Positions 11,256-22,522 of a stretch of DNA of 64,000 nucleotides are shown here, piece after piece. Positions within the stretch are counted from its first letter, which is position 1, and each line of letters starts with the position of its first letter. The stretch comes from Blepharisma japonicum (taxonomy: Eukaryota; Ciliophora; Heterotrichea; Heterotrichida; Blepharismidae): positions 30,782 through 94,781 of the forward strand of contig CATKHK010000129.1 of the NCBI GenBank assembly GCA_949751835.1. Direction: 5' to 3'. The notes under the pieces were generated by a model, which saw nothing but the letters and a program-made list of their open reading frames with translations, made no database searches and was not told where the DNA came from. The position numbers were made by a program, and so were the translations under genes.

Positions 11256-12728
11256 CTAATTATTATGGAAGAGAATTAAAAAAAGAGTTAAAAAGGTAAA
11301 GTAATCCTGGGCAATAGACTTTAGGAATTTTCATAGAAATAATTTAAGCTTTTACAAATAGATAGTGTTTGGGGATATTGAAATTTTTTTTGAGCTACAT
11401 TTTATAGGAATTTAATATATTCTAAACTCATAAATACTTTGCACTAACGAAGAAGGTAAAAAATAAGAGGTTTTGATGTGATTTTTGTCGTATTAGATGA
11501 GATAGCTTCAGGGAGAGATAATTAAAAAATTATATTTCATCGGCAATTAAAATGGAAGATTCAATAATTTCTTTAACTGAAACTAAAATTTGCATTTCTT
11601 TCTGGGATTTAATATCGCGCTATTCTTGAAAAGAAAAATAATTTTTATATCAATTTTTAATTCTGAAAAATAAAAAATTGAACAGCTGATGAAAAAGAGA
11701 TTTTGAAAACTGCTTGAGAGTTTAATAAACCTTAAAGAGTTAAGGGGAAATATAATAGAAATTTAAGATTATTGATAAAAAAGGATCTAAAAATTCAATT
11801 TATAAAGCAAAGCTTTAATAATTTCTAGATAAAAAGTTAGAAAAATCACTTCAATTTTTGTACCCTTAATCTTTATTGATGAATTTATTAAACAGCAATA
11901 TAAATTTAATAATTACTGAGATTTTAGAAAAGGGTTTTACTATGATTTTACTTCTTAAATTGACTTAAATATTTACTAATGTATATGAAAAGCTAAATAC
12001 CATAAAATTTTAATATGGCATATAATTAGAATATGAGGTTCTAAGTGCAAAAATTATTTGAGAAATTAAAATAGATTTTACAGTCATTTTTTGTATTTTG
12101 GAAATCAGTTTAATATATTTTTGCCATAAATATATTAATTCCTTAATCTATAAGAACTAGTTTAAATGGCTATTGTGTCATTAAATATAATTTATAAATT
12201 TGAATAAAAATTCTAGGTTTATGAAAAATACTTATAACTATATAGAGCTTTGATCAATATGTTGAATTTAAAAAAATAGTGAGATCTATCATTTAAAGCA
12301 TGCCTTTAAATTTAGCTTTTTAAAAATTATTGCTCTAAATTTTTTGTTTTTGCATCCCTTAGGCCTTTTAAATGAGTCAATTTTTTTCTTGGTCGCAGAA
12401 GGATTTAGAAATTGCAAATTAACTTTATGCCTTATGAGTAAAATTCCATTTTATAAGACTCTAGAGATCAATCTAAACTTTTTTGTATTATTTATAATTT
12501 AAACAAAAAGAGGAAATATTTTATAGGTCAATTTGTTTCAAGGCATTTATTCCAAAAAATAAACAAGAATTTATATAGTTTGATTCTTATTATAAATCGA
12601 TCATTTGAAGCAATCACTACAGCTTTAGCGATCATAATAATGTTATTTAATAATTCACTTATAAAGCTAAAACACTTCTGAGCTGCTGTCTTATCCATGC
12701 ACTAAATTATTAGATAATTAATTTTCAC
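11256..12728. other. Long AT-rich intergenic region
   Basis: These 1.5 kb hold many short A and T runs and no open frame, repeat or fold that I can support. It separates the acyltransferase pair from the OSCA-like gene. Confidence 0.55.
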
Positions 12729-14868
12729 TTAAATATGAGAAATAGCTAAAGGATGTGCATACAATTTCCTCCACTGATGTTTCGTATCTTCATTATCTTC
12801 TCTTATAGACGCATAATATTCATCATCATCTTTTTCAATATCATATAACCTCCCACTGAGCATTAAAGCTACCAAAATACTCCCCATCAATAGCACAAAT
12901 ACCAAAAACGAATGAATTCTTAATTCGTTTAACGCAAAAAATCCAATCATAGAAATCTGATAAAAAAGTACAAAAAGTGAGGCATAATTAATAACTGATC
13001 TTAATAATCTTCCTTCTCCATGAATTTCTTTACCATGGACACATAATAAATTCAAGGAATCAACAGAGTGTTTTAAAAAGAAAAAAAATAGCCCAGCTGG
13101 GATAACTAATGGGACACTTGAACAAAATGTCATAACGATTCCAAAAGAAGTAAGCATAAGGGCGTAAAAATAGCCATATTGGAAGACCTGTGACTCATCT
13201 CTTCGCCACTTATCATGCTCATTTAAATCTTTTCGGGTTTGATATCCAAGCCATATAGAAAAATAATTCATTCCTATTTCTGGACCTCTTAATAAGTAAA
13301 ACATGCAGGAATATGTTGCTTTTTGTAGCAAAACATTAATAAAAAATGCCCCAGAATCTGCCAAATGAAGTTCTCCTAAAATATCAGCTAAAAGATATTC
13401 TCGGTCTTGGAGGATTTTCACAAGGGATTTTGTAGCTGCAAGAGTAACTCCTGGAATTATAAGCATGTTTAAGCTTAAATAGACAACAGAAACATTTAAA
13501 ATTGAGCTTTGGACGTCAGTATGGCAATAATGTCTTTCCATATATGCAGAAATATCGATAAGCACCAATAATACTTGATTGAGCATAATGATAAATAATG
13601 ATGGAAAATAAGCTTGAACTAAATTTTCTACAGGCTCTGGTAAATTATCAAACCATTGGGCATCGCCACCGATTATAGATTTTATCTCAGCTAAAAGAGC
13701 AGCTGGGGTAGATAAAAACAATAAAACCAGCACTGCTAAAAATAGCACCCCAACTCTACGGAAAAAATAAAAGCCACGTGTTCCGCCTACGTTTACTCAG
13801 ATTAAATCATATGGATCTACAGCTCTAGTAACGACAATATCTTTATGAGCTGCGTCTTTATCATCTGGAAATCTTTCAAAAGTGGCTGAAAAAGCACGGA
13901 GTCTTTGCAATCCTTTTCATTTTTCTATAATATTTGAAAGGCCGAGTAAAATAGTTTTCCTTAAGCTGGGGCGATAATGATATAAGACTTTTTCTACACT
14001 TTCTAGAGAATTAAATGAAATTACAGCATGCCCTGAGTTCCAATAAGGAGTCATCGTAGCTTCTTGGATTTCTTTTTCTATTTCATCAAGCTCTAATAAA
14101 TAATGTTCATGATTAAGCGCAGCTCTAGGCAGGCAGCGAACCGGAGGAGGTGGATAATCACTTTCAAATAAATTTTTCATGAGAATAGTTTTTTCACGGT
14201 CAATTTCAAGTTTAATTAATTTTTGAAAATCTGGGAAAAGGACGACTTCTACTACTCGACCTCCACGATCTTTGAGAAATGAATTCATTTGGGTTGCTAA
14301 AGCTTCACCTGATCTGTCAGAAATATCTAAACCTCGGACATGGACTGTTCGAAGTTTAAGCCACTCGTGGTCTTTTTCATGGCTTCTTTCTTTAGCTTTT
14401 TCTTGGAGCATGGTACCGACTTTTTTCTTTAGCATGAAAATCATCATGAAAACAGCTGAAGAGAATAAATAAACCATTCCTACTTGAAACCATGTAGTGT
14501 AACTTGACATATTAGTAGGCGATGAAGTGCTCATAAATGTAAATTCTTCTGTAGTATTTGTAAATGTAGCTGGGATTGCGGCAAATAATGAAATCATGGT
14601 AAAAATAAATAAAAGCGAGATCATATATCGCTGGAATAATAAGTAAATGTAACCTTCCACGCCTGTGTATTCAATTCAATAAGATTCGTCAAAGTTTCAA
14701 AGAATTGGGGAGAAATGGCTAATGACTTGGCCAAATGATGAAAATTTTTCTGAAATTCCAGGAATTTGGATCCCAAACCTGCGGATTCATAGCCTATTTC
14801 AAAAGATTATACCAATACTGAAAATTCCAGTGTTTAGAAAGATAAGTCAAAGAGTGCCGACAATCATC
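12729..14868 (-). CDS. OSCA/TMEM63-type mechanosensitive channel
   Basis: This polytopic protein of about 706 aa follows the OSCA/CSC1/TMEM63 order: an N-terminal helix, a membrane pair (ISLLFIFTMISLFAAIPATF), a cytosolic RRM-like domain starting at LRTVHVRGLDIS, the segment DPYDLIWVNVGG, then a long multi-helix channel region. It ends near RKLYAHPLAISHI. Family members are stretch- or osmo-gated cation channels. The frame is clean from 12729 to about 14834 with TGA as Trp, but it has no ATG and meets a TAA at 14835-14837. An ATG at 14866-14868 in another frame supplies a fitting first helix (MIVGTLWLIFLNTGIF). A 19-nt GT...AG segment at 14794-14812 would join them; the exact 5' end is uncertain. 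Confidence 0.82.
14794..14812 (-). other. Possible 19-nt intron in the OSCA-like gene
   Basis: On the minus strand this segment begins GTATAATC and ends AAATAG. Removing it joins the ATG-led frame at 14868 to the main frame and leaves a continuous hydrophobic first helix. It is longer than the 15-16 nt introns elsewhere in the window, and no 15- or 16-nt candidate works here. A one-base deletion in the sequence would explain the break equally well. Confidence 0.35.
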
Positions 14869-15284
14869 TTTCTAATAAAATTGAAATATTTTTGAATAAA
14901 TGGTTTTATATAGAATTTTAAATGAAGTTGAGATTCCCTGCAATTCTTTAAATTTTCGAAATTTATGATATTTCTGAAAACAAAATATCCAAAAGACATA
15001 AGATTTTTAAATTTCAGTAAATACTTGTCTAAAAAAATGGTTTATTTAACTCTTAATCTTTTAATTCACCCAAATCATAAGATATTCATTAAATCCATAG
15101 AGATAGTTCTATAATGAAATTTCGTTTAGAATTATAAATAATATGAAATCTTATTCATACATTACACTAAAATAGATTAATTTTTATGAATTTAAGAAAC
15201 ATGCTATAGACATTTATTAAAATTCACATTATCTGTTTATGGCTGATCAATAAAAGTTATCATCATTCTATAATTTTTCTAATT
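14869..15284. other. Intergenic, divergent gene starts
   Basis: AT-rich spacer between the OSCA-like gene (minus) and the B-box gene (plus). It should contain both promoters; no specific element is recognised. Confidence 0.55.
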
Positions 15285-17372
15285 ATGGTTATATGCAAAG
15301 TTCCAAATTGCCTTTTCGATGCAAATATAGAATGTTCTTGCAGCCTAAAGTATTGCAAGCTGCACTATAAAAAGCACTCTTCAGAAAATTTTGATGATCA
15401 TCAAGGTCATAAAATCTTTCACAACGTTGATGAGCATTCTAAAAAGGAAATTCTAAACTTTCTTTATGAAGTAAAAAGAAAGGTTTCACAATGGGCATCA
15501 CAAACAAAGCTACATTGAGTTAAAAAGCACACAAAAATTCAATTAATGGATTTTTCTTCTCTTTTCAAAAGATTCCATGAAATCATCATAAATTGTGATG
15601 AATTAATTTTGAAAATCATCAAAATATCGAAACTGCCCGTTAAAATTTGTTATGACCCTATTGAATATTTTTTGATGCAGCCATTAGAAAAAACACTAAA
15701 ATATACATCAGCTCTCAATTTAAATATTTCAGAGTTTTCATTAGAAATTATACCAGAAATTTTAGCAGAAACACAAAATCATCTTTATAATTATAATTAT
15801 TTAGATGGAAACGAGAAAGATTTCCATGGTGGCGAAATTCAAAAAGAAAAAGAACTGATAATGGAGCTTTTAAATATTGCTGGAAGCTTGCTTAACGATG
15901 ATGAATATTATAATTCTAAATGTTTATATAAACATTGCAGAAAAATATTAGAGAAAATTCAATATCACAAACAAATTGATGTTTTCTTTATTGATTATTA
16001 TTTGTTTATGATCCAACACAAAATTGATCCGAATTGTGGAAAAGATGAGCCTGTTCCAAAGCCAAAAATCTTTATTTGCCCTTATTTTATCGATTTTTTG
16101 GATTTTATGACAAGCACTTATGTAAATTGGGGACAAGAACATAAGCCAAAAGAATTTCTTAAAAACACTATGCAAATTTCGAAAAAGGAATTTACAAGTG
16201 AAGATCATTATGATGGATGGCTGTGCTTTTGCAAGGGCTTGATTAATTTGTATATAAATAATTTTGAAAAGTCAGATATATACTTCAGAACCAGTAAAAT
16301 ATATTTCAAAGCTCCTGACCAATTCTTATTTCTAGCACTTATGTATTATTATTTAGGATTCTTGCATAGTACTAGGTTAAGAACTGATGTAGGTATTTAT
16401 TATATTAAAAAATGCAAAAGTATTTGCAAAAAACACAATTTATTATTGCTTTTAGAAAAAGCATATTTTGGCCTTGGATATTTACTTATATATCAATTTC
16501 GACTGGAAAAAGGGGAAAAATATTTAAAAAAAGGGAAAAAAATGTTAAATGGGCCTGGGAAACGTTATGATGTTGCATTCTTTAAGCTTAGTATATTTAA
16601 AACAGATTTGGAAGAATCTTATGAATTATTGAAAAAAATTAATGGTGGGTTTTATGTTCTTCCTATACAAAATCGAATACTTGGGTGGCTCTATAGTGAA
16701 GTTGGGTTTTTATATTTTTTATTTGGAGATGTAAAGCAAGCTGAAAGTTATTTTAGCAGAATTAATTTAGATGTGATAAAAGCATCTGATTTATATAACC
16801 TTATAAATGTTTGTGTTCTCTTAGTAATATTTTACATTTTTACATCCCGTTTCCAAAAAGCTGAAGAAGTCTTAAACATTTTAGCGGAAAAATATGAGCA
16901 TTTTGTTGGTGATTTAAAATTCTTTATCGATATGGGAAGATTAACCTTGCGCATTTTTTCTGGAAATTGCTTAATGAAAAGTGACCAAGAATTTGAAGGT
17001 ATTAAAAATGAAATTCAAACATTAAGTCTCCCTCCTTGCTACTCAGAAAACACAGAAAAATTCTTTCAAGTGTTTCAAAAAACTTGTAATGAATCAAAAT
17101 TTTGGGATGATTTACTTGAAAAACTATTCAACCATATAATTTCAGATTTCCCACACAGAAATCCTCTTTTTGCATATATATACCAGCTCAAATCTAAGCT
17201 TGAAGAAAACTTGGGAAATCATGAAGAAGCTAGAGAATGCTTATTTAAGTCTTTAGAAATATTGAAAAAGTTTGTATCGCCAAATAACGTTCAAGTCAAA
17301 AATACTGAACAAAAAATCATTGAGATAGGAAAAGCAATAAAGCCGCATAATAAAAAACAAATTTGCTTCTAA
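15285..17372 (+). CDS. B-box-like zinc finger protein with TPR-like helical repeats
   Basis: This 695-aa protein runs from ATG 15285 to TAA; the TGA at 15516-15518 is Trp and joins two apparent frames. The first 45 residues hold Cys4, Cys9, Cys17, Cys19, Cys24 and His27, His31, with further His residues, a B-box-like zinc-binding pattern. A helical region with repeated TPR-like pairs follows (for example YYYLGFLHSTRLRTDVGIYY and AYFGLGYLLIYQFRLEKGEK). The C-terminus ends with another TPR-like unit (KLEENLGNHEEARECLFKSL). It is probably a soluble protein-interaction scaffold; the partner is unknown. Confidence 0.78.
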
Positions 17373-17821
17373 TAAGATTATTAGTTTGATTACATAAATT
17401 TCTTTTTCTCAAAAAATTAATGTTTTTAACGCAACTTGAAGAGCCTAAATAGTATATAAATCTTGTGAAAACTCACTTAAAAACTTTAGAATTATTTAAG
17501 ATATTGATAAACCATTTTAGTATAACAATATGAAATTTCAATTAGCATGAGCTTAATGGACATTGAAATAATAAAATTTGCATGATTCGAGGAATTTCAT
17601 ATTATTTATATATGACATATTATTTATGAAGATTCCTATTGAAAAAATTTGCCATTATTCTTTTATAATAAAACTATAAAATCAAAAAGCAATAAATTTC
17701 AAAAACTAAATCGTTGATTTGCTAAATCCTTAGAAAATAATTTATTCAATTTCTTATAAAATATTACTAATTATATTTTAAATTATGAGAGCTTGGGAAA
17801 ATTTTTATTAATTAAACAGAT
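17373..17821. other. Intergenic, convergent gene ends
   Basis: AT-rich spacer between the stop of the B-box gene and the stop of receptor copy 1. Nothing recognised. Confidence 0.6.
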
Positions 17822-20800
17822 TTATTGTTCTGCCAAAATTGAATTAAAATCTTCACTCAAATATTCACTTTTTTTATCATCGTAACTTTGCTCAGCAAAT
17901 TCATAATTTACTGAGCGAAGAACTCCAGCTTGTGAAGGCGATCTTTTGGACAATTGAAATTTAAAAAGGCTAAGAATGTCTTGCCCTTTTGGAGACTCCA
18001 AAAGAGATGGAAGATTTCTATATTGATAGATCATTCCTATAATCACTAATAAAGCTCAACCTACTCCTATTACAGATTCAGCAGCAATTACACAAAACCG
18101 ACCAATTTCACAGCAAATCCAAAGCCAGACACAGCCAAATATAAATATTGTGTATCACAAAGAAGCCCTTTCATAATTATATGGCTTCCTAAACAATGTA
18201 AAAATTCCAAAAATAGCTATAGCTGTTGTGTAGCATACATCATAGGCAATCTCAGAGTAAGGTAAAAGAGTAGCATTCAGCATAACAAGTATAATCTGCA
18301 GAAAGCTTTTAATAACTGAATGAACAGGCTGCTCCTTAAAATGAAAAACCAAATCCCCAGTATCTTCTTTTCAAGATGCCCTAAAATGCAGGCTAGTTGG
18401 CAAATAAAGCAAAAGCGCCACAAATGAAGCTACTGCATATTTGACATGTTTACTTTGCCAACAAAAAATAGAGCAATCTTGATTAAGGAAACTTTTTTTA
18501 AAACTATCTTCAATGCTTTCTGTGCATTGAAAAGTTAAAAATAAAAAGTAAAAAATTGGCAAAAATAAAACATCACCAATAAAAGGCAGGGAATAACTCC
18601 CTAGCTCACCAATAATTATAAGCAAAGAGATCTTGCATTTTTTTCAGCAGCCAAAAATCTTTCCAAAGAGAAAAGTAAAAAATAAAATTACAATAATTCC
18701 AATTATACCTATTTGATAAAGAAATATAGAACCATGATCAAAATTTCTTATATCTATCATTGGAATTTTTGCTACTTTGGTCAGAATATTTGGCAAAATA
18801 TCAGTAAATCTGGGACCTATTGATATATATTGCAAGCACTCTATAAGCATTGCTAAGTACATAATTTGGTCAAAAATATTTTCTTCAGCTTTTTCTATAA
18901 TCATTGGAAATTGTCCGCATGGAGAATCATCAAAACTTTTATAAACAAAATATAGATCAAAAATTAAAAAAACTCCTCCAATAATAAGAAGAATTAAGTA
19001 GCCATAAAGGAAAGATCGAACTTCAGAAGGTTTAAAAGGACATGATAAATCAGCCCCTATAATTTCACTAGGAAGAATGCCTTTATTATCAGTATATCAT
19101 GAAATTTCATCAAAAACATCAAAAACAACTACTTTGGTAGGATCATAAATCCCAGTTAAGATTAATTGCCATTCTGAGTTATTTTTTATCAGATTATAAG
19201 TCCCAACCTTAATCGTTGACCTGTCATTGCCACTTTTACTTATTTGCACATTTCCTGAGCATCCTGTGAATTGGACTTTTCTTACCCATTCTTCAATTCC
19301 TGAACTGTTTAAATTAAACCCTCTACTTATCATAGAATCAATAGCATACGCTCCTAAATAAGTCACATCATAAAATAAGCACATATAATCATAAGTAAAA
19401 CCAAATTCTTGCAAAAAGTTATTATAAATCTGTTTCCCAAAAACCCCATAATACGATAAAAATGTGACATAAAGAGATCCTTCTACAAGCTCTGTGATGC
19501 TTTGATAAGAATCCTCATGCAAAATATTCGCTTCTGAAGCTCCAAAACTCCCTTCTCCGAAAATAAAATAGAGGTCTCCTTTCCTCATTCCTAATTCATA
19601 AAAAGCTTTAATTACAGAAAAAATTTCAGTATTTGAGACTTCAATGATCACATATCTTGTCTTTAAATCAACAATTTCTTGGATAAGTGATTTATCAGTG
19701 CCGTTATACCCGCTAGGAATTGCTTGATTTTTATTTAGAATTTCAAGATTATATTTCTCAGCTTGGCTGATGAATTGATTTTTAAAACTCAGACCCCAAT
19801 TTGAGTCAAGATACAGTAGTGAGCATTTGGTAATTCTAAACCAAGTTAATAATAGAACAACTGCGCTTGCAGTATACGTATTAGAAAAAGACACACTTGT
19901 ATACTGAAGATCATCATTATTTTTCAATGTAGGGTATGATTGAACACCAAGCACGGGGACTGAAATATTTAAAGATTGAAAAGCTGTTATCGTGCCTTCT
20001 ATCATCGTTACTTGTTGAGGGGAAACATGAAAATACCCTAAGTCTTCTAAATGCTTACTAAAACAGCTATTTGTATAATTGATATCAAAATAAGAAGCTC
20101 CGCAATCTGTTATGTTGCTAATCACTAGCTGAAAATTTTCAAGGATTTTTGAATCAGTATTTATTGAGTTCGCTGCATAAACTGAGCCTTTTTGGCAGTC
20201 TGCATTAAAATCATAAGTAGACCCATCAGGGTTGCTTATTCCTCCAGCAATACTGATCGGTATTTTTAGTCTTGAATTGTCTGGGATATTTGTAGTCCCT
20301 CCTGGGAATATAGGAGAAGAATATAAGTTAACAACACTGCTTGTGATGTTCCCAAAAGGTACAAGCTCGCTATTTTGTATATTGAAAAGATAAAACCTTT
20401 CTGTATTGACTCCATTAATTAGGAACGCATAAAATGCATATAATGAAAATGCTCCTTGTATTATGTCCATATTCATAAACATCAGCAAAAAAACCGTTGT
20501 ATTGTTAATAAGAATTTCAATATAGTTTTCTACCCCTGTAGGTGTCCAATTGTATTGTTCTATCAAAATAGCTCCTTCAAGGTATGCAGTTCATGCACTT
20601 TGATGGAGAAAAATGAATACATAGCCCTCCTTATTCATATCAGCCGCTTCTATTGCTTTTTGAATTAATTTTGAGAGATTTTCATTAGTTGCAATAATAA
20701 TAGTTTTAACCCCTAGGGGCTTAACTTCTTTCGACACAATAATAGATATTGCTTCATATGAAAGTCCTGATGGGAGGATTGCTTGATAAACAATTTCTAT

Positions 20801-21301
20801 ATCATTTACATCTTTAAAATCCATCCCAGAAAGCTCTTGGCTTAAAAACACCACAGCTTTTTGCCACCGATATTGCTTCATAAATGACAGAGCAGCATTT
20901 CTTATTATAATTTCTGAAGTATCAGAAAAATAAGTAAGCTGGGGTGGGTTGTCTGGAATAAACCCATAAACTAAATGCATGAAGTTATATGGTTTTGCAT
21001 ATGCACTGATGTGTGAGCTCATAATAGATGAAAATGTTAAGTCAAATAAATATGTGATATCCGAATCAGCTATCAGCTCTTCAAAATCATTCACATCATT
21101 TATTTCCATTGGGATATAAAATGCATTAGGGTTGGATTTGCAAGGCAATGAATTAAGATTGGGGCAATTATATTGATTCAAGATAACTTCTTTTATAGCA
21201 CTAGGAGTAAATTGACTGTATAAAATTGGAACATTGAGGTATTGACTTAAAGCGAATTTTATAAATAGGTAAAATATCAGCTTAATGATCTGCTGGAACA
21301 T
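17822..21301 (-). CDS. Receptor copy 1: tandem PBP1 domains plus nine-helix membrane protein
   Basis: This 1,159-aa protein starts at ATG 21299-21301 and ends at TAA. It has a signal peptide (LIFYLFIKFALSQ), then two type-1 periplasmic-binding (ANF receptor-like) domains at about aa 20-335 and 345-740. Domain 2 shows classic landmarks: a KIPISIAGG first strand, VSFSNTYTASAVVLLL, LFYDVTYLGAYAIDSM and the closing FTGCSGNVQISKSGNDRS. About nine membrane helices follow, then a tail with SPKGQDILSLFKFQLS. Such domains bind small ligands in class C GPCRs, glutamate receptors and guanylyl cyclases. This is the only inverted copy; its start faces copy 2 across 1.2 kb. About ten TGA Trp codons occur. 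Confidence 0.85.
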
Positions 21302-22522
21302 TCCTATTTAAATTAATGATTAGTTTGTAATTACTCTTTAAAAAAACGCATTAATCCAAAATGTTAAATTTTTAAAAAATTGGGATTGCTGAGCTTTTCT
21401 CCAAAATATTATGATTTATGACATTTTGTGATTATAAAAATCTCCATTAATAAGAAACTTGACCGGATGAAACATTGAAAATTTTGTTTCAATATTATAA
21501 AAAATATTATATTATCAATAATCATATTAATTTTTAATAATAAGTCCATAAAGCTTAACTTATATAATAAAGATACTTAATTAAAATTAAATATTGCTTA
21601 GAATATCTAGGTTATTTGAGTAAAAATATCATTTTTTATCGATATCTCAAAGTAAACTAATTTCATATAAATTAAAGTTTTTTATATTAAAAAATATTTC
21701 AGCTTTTTTATGCAAGAAGCTAATTTAATTTGAATCAAGTTGTCATTTTTGCATCAACCTCTATGATAGGAGAGCAGCTATAGGATCTATACACTGACTA
21801 AGAGCTGGATTTAACCCCCGTTGGGCAAATGCGAAGCTGAGACATCTAATCACCTCGGACAAATGCGGAATCTGTGAAATTGGGCTTCGAGTGGATAGCA
21901 TTAGTGGAGGTAGTATTTTATGGAAGGGAAATGGAGAATCTGATAGAATGGATGGCAAAGGAGGATGAAAGTTAACTGGGAAATAAAATGTTCAGCAATC
22001 AAGCTCTTTCATGAGGAGATTCTAGCGAACAAGGTGGAGTGCTTCGCATTAAAGCGCGATTTGGCTGAGCAACAAGCGGGAAAAGAAAAAAAGAAGGATA
22101 TCTGGAAGCAGCGTAGAATTAATGAGCGACTATTTAAGGTTTTTTATTTATTTTTTATACAAGAAGACTAATAAATTTTCTGAAGGCTGTCCTATAATAA
22201 AACCAAATTTAAATTGTTTATTAAATCTTATAATTAGAATTTTATGATTATATTTTGTAGCCTATATGATAGGCCTACTTTTATTAGACATCATTCTTAA
22301 AAAAATTTAAAATGATGTTTTTTACAAAAGACTAAGCTGAGATTAAGGCTTAAAATTGACCTCTAAATAATGCTTAATAATTAAAATTTAATCAAAAAGC
22401 ATTAATATATTGTAAAACCTTCTAAAATTGAATTATCTTCATTAAAAATTTATTCTCCTTTCTTTTGAAGAAATTTATAATTTTAATAAATTACTAAGAG
22501 CTATAAGTATAATAAAAAGAAA
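21302..22522. other. Bidirectional spacer between receptor copies 1 and 2
   Basis: The flanks are AT-rich and should carry the promoters of two divergent receptor genes. The centre (about 21740-22170) is visibly richer in G and C and is listed separately. Confidence 0.6.
21741..21986 (+). other. Orphan open frame in a GC-richer island
   Basis: With TGA as Trp, the plus strand is open from 21741 to TAA 21984-21986. It contains two CxxC pairs (CHFC and CGIC, about 40 residues apart) and ordinary protein-like composition, but no ATG near its beginning. A second short frame (21965-22171) follows. Composition differs sharply from the surroundings. It could be a relic of an inserted gene or element; I recognise no family. 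Confidence 0.35.

Noticed and set aside
20456-20668. Short plus-strand open frame inside receptor copy 1
   Set aside because: It is a shadow of the PBP1-coding strand.
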